NCBI GenBank assembly: GCA_018669795.1
Contig: JABHSQ010000007.1
Coordinates: 62,001-126,000 of the forward strand
Origin: Flavobacteriaceae bacterium
GTDB lineage: Bacteria; Bacteroidota; Bacteroidia; Flavobacteriales; Flavobacteriaceae
Length of the DNA: 64,000 bases
Direction: 5' to 3'
Shown here one piece after another: positions 42,052-54,942 of this stretch. Within the stretch, counting starts at the first letter, position 1; each line of letters begins with the position of its first letter. Below the pieces are notes generated by a model that was not told where the DNA came from, did no database searches, and saw nothing but the letters and a program-made list of their open reading frames with translations. The translations under genes were made by a program, and so were the position numbers.

Positions 42052-43299
42052 ATGAAAAAAAAAGTAATTATTATCGGCGGAGGAATCATCGGTTTGTGTT
42101 CTGCTTATTACCTGCAGCAAGAAGGACACCAAGTAACTGTTATTGATAAAAGTGATATTACCTCTGGAGCTTCTTTTGTAAATTCGGGATATATTACACC
42201 CAGTCATATCATCCCTTTAGCAGCTCCTGGTATGATCACCAAAGGAATTAAATGGATGTTTAATCCCTCCAGTCCTTTTTATATAAAACCGCGTTTGGAC
42301 AAGGATTTTTTACAATGGTCCTTAAAATTTAAAAAATCTGCTACTGCTCCTAAAGTTGAAAAAGCCATTCCGATTATCAAGGATATTAATATTTTAGGAA
42401 GAGAGTTATATAAAGAAATTAAATCCTCCGAAGATTTTAATTTTCATTTTGAAAGAAAAGGTCTTTTAATGCTTTATAAAACAGATAAGGCAGGAGAAGA
42501 AGAATGGAAAGTAGGACAACGAGCCATTAAAGAAGGGCTTAATGTTAAAAATATTTCTGAAGCAGAAGTGAGGAAAATGGAACCTAACGCAAACATCAAT
42601 TGTAAAGGAGCAGTTTATTTTGATTCTGATGCGCACATGACTCCCAAAGAGTTTATGACAGAAATGTTATCTTATTTAAAAGCGAAAGGAGTTAATATTT
42701 ATAAAAATGAGAGTGTTCAAGACTTAATTATTTCTGGACGTAAAATTATGGAGGTTGAAACCTCAAAAAGAACATTGAAAGCAGATGAGGTTATTTTAGC
42801 TGCTGGATCTTGGAGTCCTTTAATCACTAAAAAATTAGGTATTAAAATTCCAATTCAAGCTGGAAAAGGATATCGAATTAATGTGGAAAGAGAAACAGGG
42901 ATTACCATACCTGCTATTTTAGTAGAAGCGAAAGTTGCGGTAACTCCTATGAATGGTTTTACACGTTTTGCTGGTACCATGGAAATTGCTGGAATTAATA
43001 ATAAGATTAATACAATTAGAGTAAATACCATTGGTAAAGCTGCTTCCGATTATTATAAGGATGTAAAAATACAAGCCTCTGAAATTGATAATGCTGCTTG
43101 TGGATTACGTCCTTGCACTCCTGACGGATTGCCATATATAGGAAGAGTAAGTCAATACAAAAACCTTACAATTGCTACAGGTCACGCCATGATGGGGTGG
43201 AGTTTAGGTCCTGCAACTGGTAAATTAGTATCTGAAATTATATCAGATAAGAAAACATCTTTAGATATAAATCCATTCCATCCCGACAGAAAATTTTAA
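42052..43299 (+). CDS. FAD-dependent D-amino-acid dehydrogenase (cis-4-hydroxy-D-proline oxidising)
   Basis: A 415-residue DAO-family flavoprotein with the N-terminal FAD motif IIIGGGIIGLCSAYYLQQEG and the C-terminal segment CGLRPCTPDGLPYIGR typical of DadA-like dehydrogenases. It is probably attached to the inner face of the membrane and passes electrons to the respiratory chain. Being 2 bases after the epimerase gene, it should oxidise cis-4-hydroxy-D-proline to the pyrroline that the DapA-type enzyme deaminates. It ends the operon; the next gene is convergent, 4 bases away. Confidence 0.88.
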   Translation: MKKKVIIIGGGIIGLCSAYYLQQEGHQVTVIDKSDITSGASFVNSGYITPSHIIPLAAPGMITKGIKWMFNPSSPFYIKPRLDKDFLQWSLKFKKSATAPKVEKAIPIIKDINILGRELYKEIKSSEDFNFHFERKGLLMLYKTDKAGEEEWKVGQRAIKEGLNVKNISEAEVRKMEPNANINCKGAVYFDSDAHMTPKEFMTEMLSYLKAKGVNIYKNESVQDLIISGRKIMEVETSKRTLKADEVILAAGSWSPLITKKLGIKIPIQAGKGYRINVERETGITIPAILVEAKVAVTPMNGFTRFAGTMEIAGINNKINTIRVNTIGKAASDYYKDVKIQASEIDNAACGLRPCTPDGLPYIGRVSQYKNLTIATGHAMMGWSLGPATGKLVSEIISDKKTSLDINPFHPDRKF

Positions 43300-43303
43300 A
43301 TAG

Positions 43304-43735
43304 TTAACAAGACATGTCTGCAATAATTTTCCATTCACCGTCTATTTTCTTAAAGATAATTAAAAACACACCATTTGCATCACCTATAATTCTCTTTAAG
43401 TGGTATTCACCCATCACCCAATAACTACCTTTATCAATTTTGGAGATGTCTTTAATGGTGAACTTTAAGGTTCCGGAATCCTCCTTGGTTGGATATCCTT
43501 TTTTATAATTTTCTAAGGTTTTCAGCCAACCTTTAGTAAGTCCATTACTACCATAAAACTTTAGGGAATCGTTTTTCCAATAACCCCGCATAAAGCCTTC
43601 TAGATTATTATTAGACCATGCTTTTTCTTGTAAATTCATTACAGCCTTTATAGCTTCTTTATCAATTTTTTCTGTTGTTTGTGCAAATCCAAGACTAAAG
43701 GATAATAAAAAAAGTATTAAAAGTGATTCTTTCAT
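43304..43735 (-). CDS. DUF4440/SnoaL-like secreted protein
   Basis: A 143-residue protein with a signal peptide (ESLLILFLLSFSLGFAQ) and an NTF2-like (DUF4440) domain: MNLQEKAWSNNNLEGFMRGY, then KGWLKTLENYKKGYPTKED, and the end FKKIDGEWKIIADMS. Such cone-shaped domains bind small molecules; no activity can be assigned. It is downstream of the triple-fusion gene on the same strand, 35 bases away. Confidence 0.85.
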   Translation of the reverse strand: MKESLLILFLLSFSLGFAQTTEKIDKEAIKAVMNLQEKAWSNNNLEGFMRGYWKNDSLKFYGSNGLTKGWLKTLENYKKGYPTKEDSGTLKFTIKDISKIDKGSYWVMGEYHLKRIIGDANGVFLIIFKKIDGEWKIIADMSC

Positions 43736-43770
43736 AATTTTTGATCTTATAACTTATTAATATCGTGCGA

Positions 43771-46700
43771 CTATTTTTCTGTACTGATCATAAAATCTTC
43801 AGCAAAAATCTTACGCAAATAGTAAATTAGTTCGTCGGCATTCTCTTTTGTAAATAGAAGAGGGGGCTTAATTTTTAACACATTATAGTCTGGGCCATCT
43901 GTACTCATTAATATCCCATGCTCTTTCATTCGGTTTGCTAAATAATCGGTTTGTATGGCTAATGGATTTAAGTTAGTATCTACCAATTCAATACCAAGAA
44001 ATAATCCTTGTCCTCGGACGGCTCCAATAATTGGAAATTCTTTAGCGAGTGATTTTAATTTCGCCTTCAGAAATTCACCAATGACTAATGCGTTTTCTTG
44101 TAATTTTTCTCTTTTAATGACTCTTAAAACCTCAGTTGCAATAGCACAAGAAACAGGATTACCACCAAAAGTATTAAAATACTCCATGCCATTAGCAAAT
44201 TTATCAGCAACTTCTTGTGTGCAGGCAACAGCAGCGATAGGATGTCCGTTTCCTAGTGGTTTCCCAATAGTCACAATATCTGGTATTACATCGTGTAACT
44301 GAAAACCCCAAAATGTTTTTCCCATCCGACCGCAACCGGTTTGTACTTCATCTGAAATACAAATACCTCCAGCTTCTCGAACCATTTGATAGGCTTTTGC
44401 CAAAAACCCATCAGGCAACTCTATTTGTCCACCACAACTAATAATGGGTTCAATGATAAACCCTCCTACATTTCGGCCTTTGCTTTGAATCTTTTTAATT
44501 TGTTTTTGTACTTCACCTGCATATTTTTCAGCGGTATGCTCGCCTTTATATTTTCCTCTAAACGCATCGGGTAAAGGGAAAATATGGCTGTGTTCCGGAG
44601 CCCCTTTTCCTCCTTTTCCATCAAATTTATACGAACTAATATCAATACACATATTCGCATTACCATGATAACCAACTTCCGAAGCGATAATGTCTTTTTC
44701 ACCGGTAACCGCTTTTACCATACGAATTGCTAATTCATTGGCCTCACTTCCCGAATTTACAAAATGCAACACATTTAATTCCGGAGCTAATGTTTCTATA
44801 AGTTCTTTTGCTAAATTATTAATGTTTTCGTGTAAATAGCGAGAATTCGTATTGATCAATGCCATTTGTTCTTGCCCTGCTTTTACAACTTTATAATTTT
44901 CATGTCCTACATGGGCCACATTATTTACAGTATCCAGGTATTTTCTACCTTGAGAATCCATTAAATATTGTCCTGCACCACGTACCATTTCGATAGGGGT
45001 TTTATACTGTAAGCTTAAACTTTTTCCTAAATGCTTTTTACGATAAGTGATAAGGTCTTCTTGACTCGTATTTTCTTTTTTCTGTAGCGCTTCCGATATA
45101 ATCAACAAACTTGGGTTTGGACAAATGCTTTTCCAAACGGCCATTTCTGAAAAATAAGCAACACCAGGATAATCTACTTTAAAATCTAAAAGAGATAATA
45201 GCACCTGAAAATGTAGATGCGGTGCCCAATTTCCATTTTCAGAATAATTTCCAAGATTTCCAATTTTACATCCTTTTTTTAGAAGGTCTCCTACCTTGTT
45301 TTTAGTAGCACTTTTCACACTTAAATGTCCATAAAGTGTGTAAAAATCAACTAATTCGGTTTGGTGTTTTAAAATAACTAAACCACCATACTCTTTATCT
45401 CCAGCATCATTAATAGCAATCATCACTTCACCATCTAATAGTGTATGAACAGGTGTTTCTGCGGGTAACCAATAATCGATACCTAAATGAATACTCCTGC
45501 TTTCTCGGCCATAATTCCCTATTCGGTCATAAGCAGAAGACGTATAAATAGCTCTGGGTTCTAAATATCCCCCAGCTATTATTTTATTTGGGACTTCTTT
45601 TTGAAGTTGCTTCATTTTATACTGAAACCATTCCAAATTATTAAATTCTTCTTGATGTCCCATCCATGTACTCGAAACACTTAAATTTATAGGATGCACT
45701 TTATTTAAATGAATTGATGGGAATAATTCAGATAGTTGAAATGGATGCTTAGAAGCCCATTGATCAAATAAATTTTCATTTGGATGTGGCGTAAATCCAC
45801 AAGCTTCTCTAAAGCTATACTGCGCAAAATCTGGAGAAATTAATCGCCATTTTTCCAATACCTCCCAAGCAGGTTTTTCACTAATCCATAGATATTCATT
45901 GTCTGGTTCTTCAATTTTACTCATAGCAGCTCGAGTGACAATAATCACTAATCGCATCGCAATTGCATGGTATAAATGTTCCAATTCTTCCTCCTCTAAA
46001 GGAAACGTTGAATGATATCCTTTTACAAATGCTAGGGAAGCATTCAAGGAATCATTATGTCCCATAACACCATATGCGCAAAGAATAGCGACATCATTTA
46101 TTGTTTGCGTGTACAGGGCGTCACCATAATCTATTGCCGCTTTTGCTCTTGGATGAAGTACATCTGAAGAAACAATAATATTATTGTCATTGGGGTCATT
46201 ATGTACTACACTTTTCCGAAGTTTTGTATAGGAAGTTTGAATCGCTTCAAACTTATCCTGATGATTCGATAAAATCTCTTTTCTAGGACCTGAAAATAAA
46301 TGAAGATAATCTTTAGTCCAAAGAGATTGAGCAATGTCCCAGTCAAAATAGTAATGTGCTTCGGGATGGTCAAAATTTTCAAGTGCTTTTGTAAGTATGC
46401 CACATTGTTCTCCCAAACTAAATCGAAAACCTTCTAATTGAGGATTTACAGTACTCCAAACTCTACCGGAAACCCAAGTTAGCATTCTTACAAATCGTTT
46501 CTTTCCAAATCCATCTGTTATTTCGGAAATGGAATCGTTGTTTTTATCTGTAACGACTCTTGGAGCAATAAGGTTTTTATCACTGCTCTTGATATATTGT
46601 AATAAATATTGCTGAAAATCAAGATATTTTTTGTTTTCTTCTGGACGGGATATTTTTAAAATATACCCTTCTTGATTTTCAATTTTTATTCTGAAATTAA

Positions 46701-46806
46701 AATCAATATAACCAGGTAAAGAAGATGCTCTCCCTTTTATATTATAAAGCTCAAAAAGGATTTTTTCAGCTTCAGAAGATGATATTTTAATAGTACTGTA
46801 ATCCAT
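43771..46806 (-). CDS. APH-type kinase / M23 peptidase / class-III aminotransferase triple fusion
   Basis: A 1011-residue protein in three parts. Residues 1-330 form an aminoglycoside-phosphotransferase-fold kinase (catalytic loop HNDPNDNN at 202-209, metal site DYGD at 226-229). Residues 435-560 form an M23/LytM-type domain with all ligands (H440, D444, H494, H530, H532). Residues 590-1000 form a PLP class-III aminotransferase fold (PLP Lys849 in GKPLGNGHP; SDEVQTG upstream). Relatives of the outer two parts are hydroxylysine kinase or ethanolamine kinase paired with ammonia-releasing phospho-lyases (AGXT2L type). There is no signal peptide, so the M23 domain is probably cytoplasmic, which is odd. 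It lies 11 bases after lacZ. Confidence 0.85.
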   Translation of the reverse strand: MDYSTIKISSSEAEKILFELYNIKGRASSLPGYIDFNFRIKIENQEGYILKISRPEENKKYLDFQQYLLQYIKSSDKNLIAPRVVTDKNNDSISEITDGFGKKRFVRMLTWVSGRVWSTVNPQLEGFRFSLGEQCGILTKALENFDHPEAHYYFDWDIAQSLWTKDYLHLFSGPRKEILSNHQDKFEAIQTSYTKLRKSVVHNDPNDNNIIVSSDVLHPRAKAAIDYGDALYTQTINDVAILCAYGVMGHNDSLNASLAFVKGYHSTFPLEEEELEHLYHAIAMRLVIIVTRAAMSKIEEPDNEYLWISEKPAWEVLEKWRLISPDFAQYSFREACGFTPHPNENLFDQWASKHPFQLSELFPSIHLNKVHPINLSVSSTWMGHQEEFNNLEWFQYKMKQLQKEVPNKIIAGGYLEPRAIYTSSAYDRIGNYGRESRSIHLGIDYWLPAETPVHTLLDGEVMIAINDAGDKEYGGLVILKHQTELVDFYTLYGHLSVKSATKNKVGDLLKKGCKIGNLGNYSENGNWAPHLHFQVLLSLLDFKVDYPGVAYFSEMAVWKSICPNPSLLIISEALQKKENTSQEDLITYRKKHLGKSLSLQYKTPIEMVRGAGQYLMDSQGRKYLDTVNNVAHVGHENYKVVKAGQEQMALINTNSRYLHENINNLAKELIETLAPELNVLHFVNSGSEANELAIRMVKAVTGEKDIIASEVGYHGNANMCIDISSYKFDGKGGKGAPEHSHIFPLPDAFRGKYKGEHTAEKYAGEVQKQIKKIQSKGRNVGGFIIEPIISCGGQIELPDGFLAKAYQMVREAGGICISDEVQTGCGRMGKTFWGFQLHDVIPDIVTIGKPLGNGHPIAAVACTQEVADKFANGMEYFNTFGGNPVSCAIATEVLRVIKREKLQENALVIGEFLKAKLKSLAKEFPIIGAVRGQGLFLGIELVDTNLNPLAIQTDYLANRMKEHGILMSTDGPDYNVLKIKPPLLFTKENADELIYYLRKIFAEDFMISTEK

Positions 46807-46817
46807 TTAAATTAGTA

Positions 46818-50245
<3,428 letters not shown>

Positions 50246-50577
50246 TCAGTATTACATGACTTCCCTTAGGATTCTTATCTTGTATGTGATCAATTAGGTA
50301 CACATTATTTTTTTAGTATTTTTTAATAAATAACGAGTATTTTTTCCTGTTCCAAACCTAGCTCTAAAACGTGTTTTAATTGGTGTTTCGACAAAGTCTC
50401 ATTAGTTGCTTTTTTCATTCTCCATAAATCATTCATTAACTCTTCTTCAGAATTTAATAATATCAAAAGATTTATTTTTTGTCATACAAACATAAGATTA
50501 AAAATTTCTATTTAAAAAGAATCTATTTGTTATAAGTCTAATAATACGACTACTTTAGTGATTCTAAAAATGACACT
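50246..50577. other. 332-base region of decayed coding sequence
   Basis: On the minus strand several short coding-like pieces appear in different frames (for example SEEELMNDLWRMKKATNETL near 50440-50380, and GTGKNTRYLLKNT near 50350-50310), each ended by stops. They look like pseudogene debris upstream of the lacZ unit; I cannot name the family. Confidence 0.35.
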
Positions 50578-51162
50578 ATGAATTTCGAGCGAGAAGTTAA
50601 AAAACGAGCAGAAGATAAATGTGAATTTTGTGCACAGGATGATCATCTTGAAATGTATGTGGTCCCAAAAACTCCAGAATATATAGAAGGCCAAGACACT
50701 TTGGTTTTGGCTTGTAAAACTTGTGTTTCGCAGTTTGATGATGAAGAAAATAGAGATGCCAATCACTGGCGTTGTTTAAACGACAGTATGTGGAGCCCAG
50801 CTGCTCCTGTACAAATTATGTCATGGAGAATGCTACATCGATTAAAATCTTTTGGTTGGTCTCAAGATTTGTTGGACATGATGTATTTGGACGAACAGCA
50901 ATTAGAATGGGCATTAGCAGCAGGGGATGCTGAAGATAAAACAGATGCAATTATTCATAGAGATGTAAATGGAGTGATATTAAAAACTGGGGATAATGTG
51001 GTTTTAATAAAAGATTTAAAAGTAAAGGGTTCCAGTTTGGTTGCTAAACAAGGAACTGCGGTAAGACGTATATCTTTGGATCATGAGAATGCGGAATTGA
51101 TAGAAGGTAAAGTAGGCCCTACTCAAATTGTGATAATAACAAAATATGTAAAGAAAATTTAG
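50578..51162 (+). CDS. PhnA-domain zinc-ribbon protein
   Basis: A 194-residue protein. The N-terminal part has a zinc-ribbon-like set of cysteines (CEFC at residues 15-18 and CKTC near 42-45). The C-terminal part is the PhnA domain (RDVNGVILKTGDNVVLIKDL, then KGSSLVAKQGTAVRRI). Despite the historical name linked to phosphonate use, the function of this family is unsettled; there is no phosphonate gene nearby. A single-gene unit ending in a strong terminator. Confidence 0.85.
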   Translation: MNFEREVKKRAEDKCEFCAQDDHLEMYVVPKTPEYIEGQDTLVLACKTCVSQFDDEENRDANHWRCLNDSMWSPAAPVQIMSWRMLHRLKSFGWSQDLLDMMYLDEQQLEWALAAGDAEDKTDAIIHRDVNGVILKTGDNVVLIKDLKVKGSSLVAKQGTAVRRISLDHENAELIEGKVGPTQIVIITKYVKKI

Positions 51163-51197
51163 TTTTTGATGCCATTTTTTGTCAGAAAAAAATCAAT

Positions 51198-51237
51198 AAA
51201 AAAGACCTTCAAAATATAATTTTGGAGGTCTTTTTTT
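51198..51237 (+). terminator. terminator after the PhnA-domain gene
   Basis: The arms AAAAAGACCT and AGGTCTTTTT, extended inside by CAAAAT/ATTTTG, then a T run. It also faces the convergent M20 gene and can end both transcripts. Confidence 0.9.
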
Positions 51238-51268
51238 GTTTTGTGTCTTTATTTTTTAGAGAACCGAT

Positions 51269-52657
51269 TTATTTACTCATTTCCGTAAAATAATGATAAA
51301 ACTGAGGTATGGTCTCTATTCCTTTTAAATAGTTCCAAACACCAAAGTGTTCGTTAGGGGAATGAATGGCATCACTATCTAAACCAAAGCCCATTAAAAT
51401 TGTTTTACTTTTTAATTCTTTTTCAAATAAGGCTACAATAGGAATAGATCCTCCGCCACGTTGAGGTATAGGAGTCTTCCCAAAAGTTGCTTCGTATGCT
51501 TTTTCAGCAGCTTTATAACCCAGACAATCTATGGGTGTTACGTAAGCTTGCCCTCCATGGTGTGGCGTAACTTTAACCTTTACTGAACCAGGTGCAATAC
51601 TTTCAAAATGATTTTTAAATAAATCAGTTATGTCTTCCCAGTTTTGGTTAGGTACCAATCGCATAGAAATTTTAGCAGATGCTTTACTTGCGATTACCGT
51701 TTTTGCACCTTCACCAATATAACCACCCCAAATTCCATTAATATCTAATGTGGGTCTAATAGAATTTCTTTCATTGGTGGTATATCCCTTCTCTCCATGA
51801 ACATCACTAATGTCAATTGATTTTTTATATGCATCTAAACTAAAAGGAGCTTCGCCCATTTTAGCCCGTTCTTCTAAAGATAATTCATCTACATTATCGT
51901 AAAAACCTGGAATGGTGATGTGATTGTCCTTATCATGCAAGGATGCAATCATTTGAGTTAAAATATTTATAGGATTGGCAACTGCGCCTCCATATAAACC
52001 ACTATGTAAATCACGATTAGGACCAGTAACCTCTACTTCTACATAACTCAATCCACGCAATCCAGTAGTTATGGAAGGAACATCTGGAGAAATCATACCG
52101 GTATCACTTATTAAAATGATGTCATTGGCTAATTTATCTTGATTGCGCTCTACAAACCATCCAAGACTTTCACTACCAACCTCTTCTTCACCTTCAATCA
52201 TAAATTTAACATTACAGGGTAATTGCCCTGTATTTATCATGTACTCCATTGCCTTTACGTGCATGTACATTTGGCCTTTGTCATCACAAGCACCTCTAGC
52301 AAAAATAGCTCCTTCAGGATGTAATTCTGTTTTTTTAATAACAGGCTCAAACGGCGGACTGTCCCATAATCCTATGGGATCAGGTGGCTGTACGTCATAA
52401 TGGCCATACACTAATATTGTTGGTAATTTTGGGTCAATTATTTTTTCACCATAAACAATTGGATAGCCTGGAGTTTTACAAATTTCAACTAGATCACAAC
52501 CAGCCTCTGTAAGTCTATTTTTAACTACTTCTGCAGTATTAATTACATCTTCTTTGTAGTTGGAGTCGGCACTAATAGAAGGTATTTTTAGTAAATCAAT
52601 TAATTCGTTTAAAAATCGTTGTTTGTTTTCTTGAATATATGGTTTGGCGCTTTTCAT
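51269..52657 (-). CDS. M20-family dipeptidase
   Basis: A 462-residue zinc peptidase. Visible motifs are VYGHYDVQPPDP (metal and catalytic residues), the ARGACDDKGQMY metal segment, EGEEEVGS (general base Glu) and DTGMISPDVPS. It fits the M20 dipeptidase group (carnosinase-like, beta-Ala-His dipeptidase annotation) rather than the deacylases. No signal peptide, so cytoplasmic. It hydrolyses dipeptides, possibly those imported from protein breakdown. Single-gene unit, convergent with the PhnA-domain gene. Confidence 0.9.
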   Translation of the reverse strand: MKSAKPYIQENKQRFLNELIDLLKIPSISADSNYKEDVINTAEVVKNRLTEAGCDLVEICKTPGYPIVYGEKIIDPKLPTILVYGHYDVQPPDPIGLWDSPPFEPVIKKTELHPEGAIFARGACDDKGQMYMHVKAMEYMINTGQLPCNVKFMIEGEEEVGSESLGWFVERNQDKLANDIILISDTGMISPDVPSITTGLRGLSYVEVEVTGPNRDLHSGLYGGAVANPINILTQMIASLHDKDNHITIPGFYDNVDELSLEERAKMGEAPFSLDAYKKSIDISDVHGEKGYTTNERNSIRPTLDINGIWGGYIGEGAKTVIASKASAKISMRLVPNQNWEDITDLFKNHFESIAPGSVKVKVTPHHGGQAYVTPIDCLGYKAAEKAYEATFGKTPIPQRGGGSIPIVALFEKELKSKTILMGFGLDSDAIHSPNEHFGVWNYLKGIETIPQFYHYFTEMSK

Positions 52658-52807
52658 GATTCTATAATATTTAATAATTTGGTCAATGCTGTTCGCTATT
52701 GTTCATTCTCATAGATTTATAAAAATACAACAAGCTCGTTTCATTTTATGAGTTTTTCGAAGAACGGCTAAGGTAATAAAAAGCATTATTTTTCTGAACT
52801 AGTTTCT

Positions 52808-52836
52808 TTGTAAATTGCAAATCTTGTTTATATTTG
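52808..52836 (+). promoter_or_regulatory. tRNA-Leu promoter
   Basis: TTG at 52808-52810, an 18-base spacer, and TATATTTG at 52829-52836, ten bases before the tRNA 5' end. Confidence 0.75.
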
Positions 52837-52846
52837 CAGTCCTTTA

Positions 52847-52931
52847 GCGGGCGTGATGGAATTGGTAGACATGCTAGACTTAGGATCTAGTGCTTCACGG
52901 CGTGGGAGTTCGAGTCTCCCCGCCCGTACCA
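52847..52931 (+). tRNA. tRNA-Leu (TAG)
   Basis: The acceptor GCGGGCG (52847-52853) pairs with CGCCCGT (52921-52927, one G-T). The discriminator A is followed by an encoded CCA at 52929-52931. The anticodon stem CTAGA/TCTAG carries loop CTTAGGA with anticodon TAG at 52881-52883. A long class-II variable arm follows. The T loop contains GTTCGAG. Confidence 0.97.
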
Positions 52932-52932
52932 T

Positions 52933-52964
52933 AAGAAAGCCTTTCAGTTTTGAGAGGCTTTCTT
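52933..52964 (+). terminator. tRNA-Leu terminator
   Basis: The arms AAGAAAGCC and GGCTTTCTT (52933-52941 and 52956-52964) with CTTTCA/TGAGAG pairing inside. It can also serve the convergent DUF1295 gene. Confidence 0.8.
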
Positions 52965-52979
52965 AATTTTAAGTATGGA

Positions 52980-53903
52980 CTAAATTTTAAATTTTTTCTT
53001 AAACGGAATAAATCGGCCTACTTCTTTTATGTATTTTTTATAAAGTGGAAATTTTTTCTCAGTTTCTTCTTCACTAAAATCTGAACTACCTTTAAATAGT
53101 AATACAAGTAATAATGCCCCAGCTATGGACCAATTTAGCCATATGTTAGTAGCAATTACGGAGAAGAAATAAAAAACAATCCATATAGCCTGTTCGGCTG
53201 AGTAGTTAGGATGTCTCATATAAGCCCAAAGTCCAGTATGAGTAAACCCAATTTTATAAAAGTTGGCTACTTTTCCTATCTTTTTTTGGCGGTATTTTTC
53301 TTCTTGATAATAATACTGTTGATTGTCAGCTATATATTCCATTATCACTAGTACCACAAAAATGGCTGCAAGGATGTAATCTAATATACCAATTGGTATA
53401 TTACTTTCCATGGCTTTTAAAGTAGGTAACGTAAAAAATAAAATAAGGGCCATTTGATATGCCGAAATAAAGAATAAGTTGAAAGCCGACCATTTCCATT
53501 GTGATTGAAATTCTGGCTTAGCCCTTAAAATAGCCCACCGGTAATCTTCCTCTCCGGTCCAAATTTTCCATGAATAACCACCTCTTCTAGCGAAATTGTA
53601 AGTTAGACGAACAGCCCAAATACTTACTAAGAAAGCCATGAGTACAATGCGAGGCTCGAAATCTGTATTATAGGCAATAATCCAAACGTATGGTATAGGA
53701 ATAATACTCCATAACTTATCTACTTGACTATAGTTTTTAGTAGCCGAACTTACAATAAAACAAAGACCTGCTGCAATTCCGTATACACATAACAACGTTT
53801 TTAATGTAGATTGCTGGAGTTCAGTTAAAGGAACATCAAAATTAAAGGTTAAGATTGGCACAATGATAAGGGTGAAAATTAGAAATATTACTGTTCTCCA
53901 CAT
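52980..53903 (-). CDS. DUF1295 membrane protein (steroid 5-alpha-reductase-like)
   Basis: A 307-residue polytopic protein. The C-terminal part has the family motif GFTHTGLWAYMRHPNYSAEQ, as in the steroid reductase/isoprenylcysteine methyltransferase-like superfamily, and YNFARRGGYSWKIWTGEEDY lies in the middle. The DUF1295 family probably acts on lipids but has no settled reaction in bacteria. The gene lies alone between tRNA-Leu and the divergent GLPGLI gene. Confidence 0.85.
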   Translation of the reverse strand: MWRTVIFLIFTLIIVPILTFNFDVPLTELQQSTLKTLLCVYGIAAGLCFIVSSATKNYSQVDKLWSIIPIPYVWIIAYNTDFEPRIVLMAFLVSIWAVRLTYNFARRGGYSWKIWTGEEDYRWAILRAKPEFQSQWKWSAFNLFFISAYQMALILFFTLPTLKAMESNIPIGILDYILAAIFVVLVIMEYIADNQQYYYQEEKYRQKKIGKVANFYKIGFTHTGLWAYMRHPNYSAEQAIWIVFYFFSVIATNIWLNWSIAGALLLVLLFKGSSDFSEEETEKKFPLYKKYIKEVGRFIPFKKKFKI

Positions 53904-54021
53904 AGCTATTTATTTTATTTATGTAAAAATATAAAATATTTAAGTTGATATTAATTTTTATTTCATCAAAAAATGTAACATTTTTAACATTTAAACTACA
54001 AATTCAATAAATACCATCAAT

Positions 54022-54900
54022 ATGAAACATTCATTTTTTAAAAAGAGTATTTTATTTTCAACAATACTGCTTCCAATGCTATTATTAGCACAGGATTTTC
54101 AGGGTAAGGCTTATTATTTTTCAAAATCTACTATGGAACTTGGTAGTTTTGGTGCTACCATGAGTGAAGCTCAAAAAAAGACAATACAAGAACGTTTAAA
54201 AAACAGGTTAGAGAAGACTTATATCTTAACCTTTAATAAGGAAGAATCGGTTTTTAAAGAAGATGAAAAGGTAGATGCTATTTCGGGAGCAACAGATAGT
54301 TGGGGAAAAAATTTTACTCCTGGTGAGCAATATAAAAACATAAAGACCAAAGAGTTATTACAGAAACAAGAATTTTATGGGAAACAATTTTTAGTGAAAG
54401 ACGATTTACTCGCTATTGATTGGGTAACTAGTTCTGAAACTAAGCAAATAGGGAAATACATCTGTTTTAAAGCAACTGCTTCTATTCCTACTTCTGATCT
54501 TTCTTGGTATGATTTTTCTTGGGATAGTTTGAATGCTAACAATAATTCAAAAACAACGGATTCAATAACTAATAACTCAAAAACAACCGATTCAATTAAT
54601 GATTCCATCAAAAAGGAAGCGCTTATTCTTTCTGAAGTGGTAGCTTGGTATTCTCCTCAAATTCCTTTGAGTCAAGGACCTCTTGAGTACTGGGGACTTC
54701 CAGGGTTAATTTTAGAAGTGAATGTAGGCAATACCACTATATTATGTTCAAAAATAATTATGAACCCAGGGGAGAGATCCAAAATTAAAGCTCCAGAAAA
54801 AGGTAAGATTGTTACTAAAACAGAATATCAAGAAATTATTTCTGGAAAAATGCAAGAAATGAGAAATAACCGAGGTCGACAAAGAGGTAGAAGAAATTAA
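54022..54900 (+). CDS. GLPGLI family protein
   Basis: A 292-residue exported protein with a signal peptide (ends MLLLAQ) and the diagnostic motif WGLPGLILEVNVGN near residue 230. Family members occur in Bacteroidota next to TonB-receptor-like proteins; function unknown. Residues 174-193 are two exact-length 10-residue repeats (NNSKTTDSIT, NNSKTTDSIN) absent from a typical member. The C-terminus is strongly basic (RNNRGRQRGRRN). It precedes the outer-membrane receptor gene by 42 bases; the two form an operon. Confidence 0.9.
   Translation: MKHSFFKKSILFSTILLPMLLLAQDFQGKAYYFSKSTMELGSFGATMSEAQKKTIQERLKNRLEKTYILTFNKEESVFKEDEKVDAISGATDSWGKNFTPGEQYKNIKTKELLQKQEFYGKQFLVKDDLLAIDWVTSSETKQIGKYICFKATASIPTSDLSWYDFSWDSLNANNNSKTTDSITNNSKTTDSINDSIKKEALILSEVVAWYSPQIPLSQGPLEYWGLPGLILEVNVGNTTILCSKIIMNPGERSKIKAPEKGKIVTKTEYQEIISGKMQEMRNNRGRQRGRRN
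54541..54600 (+). repeat. two tandem 30-base repeats in the GLPGLI gene
   Basis: 54541-54570 and 54571-54600 match except for a few third-position changes and the last codon. Each encodes NNSKTTDSI plus one residue; the repeat length is a multiple of three, so the frame is kept. Confidence 0.85.
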
Positions 54901-54942
54901 ATTCACATAATTTTTAATTCAAGCAGTTTATTAAATTAACAC

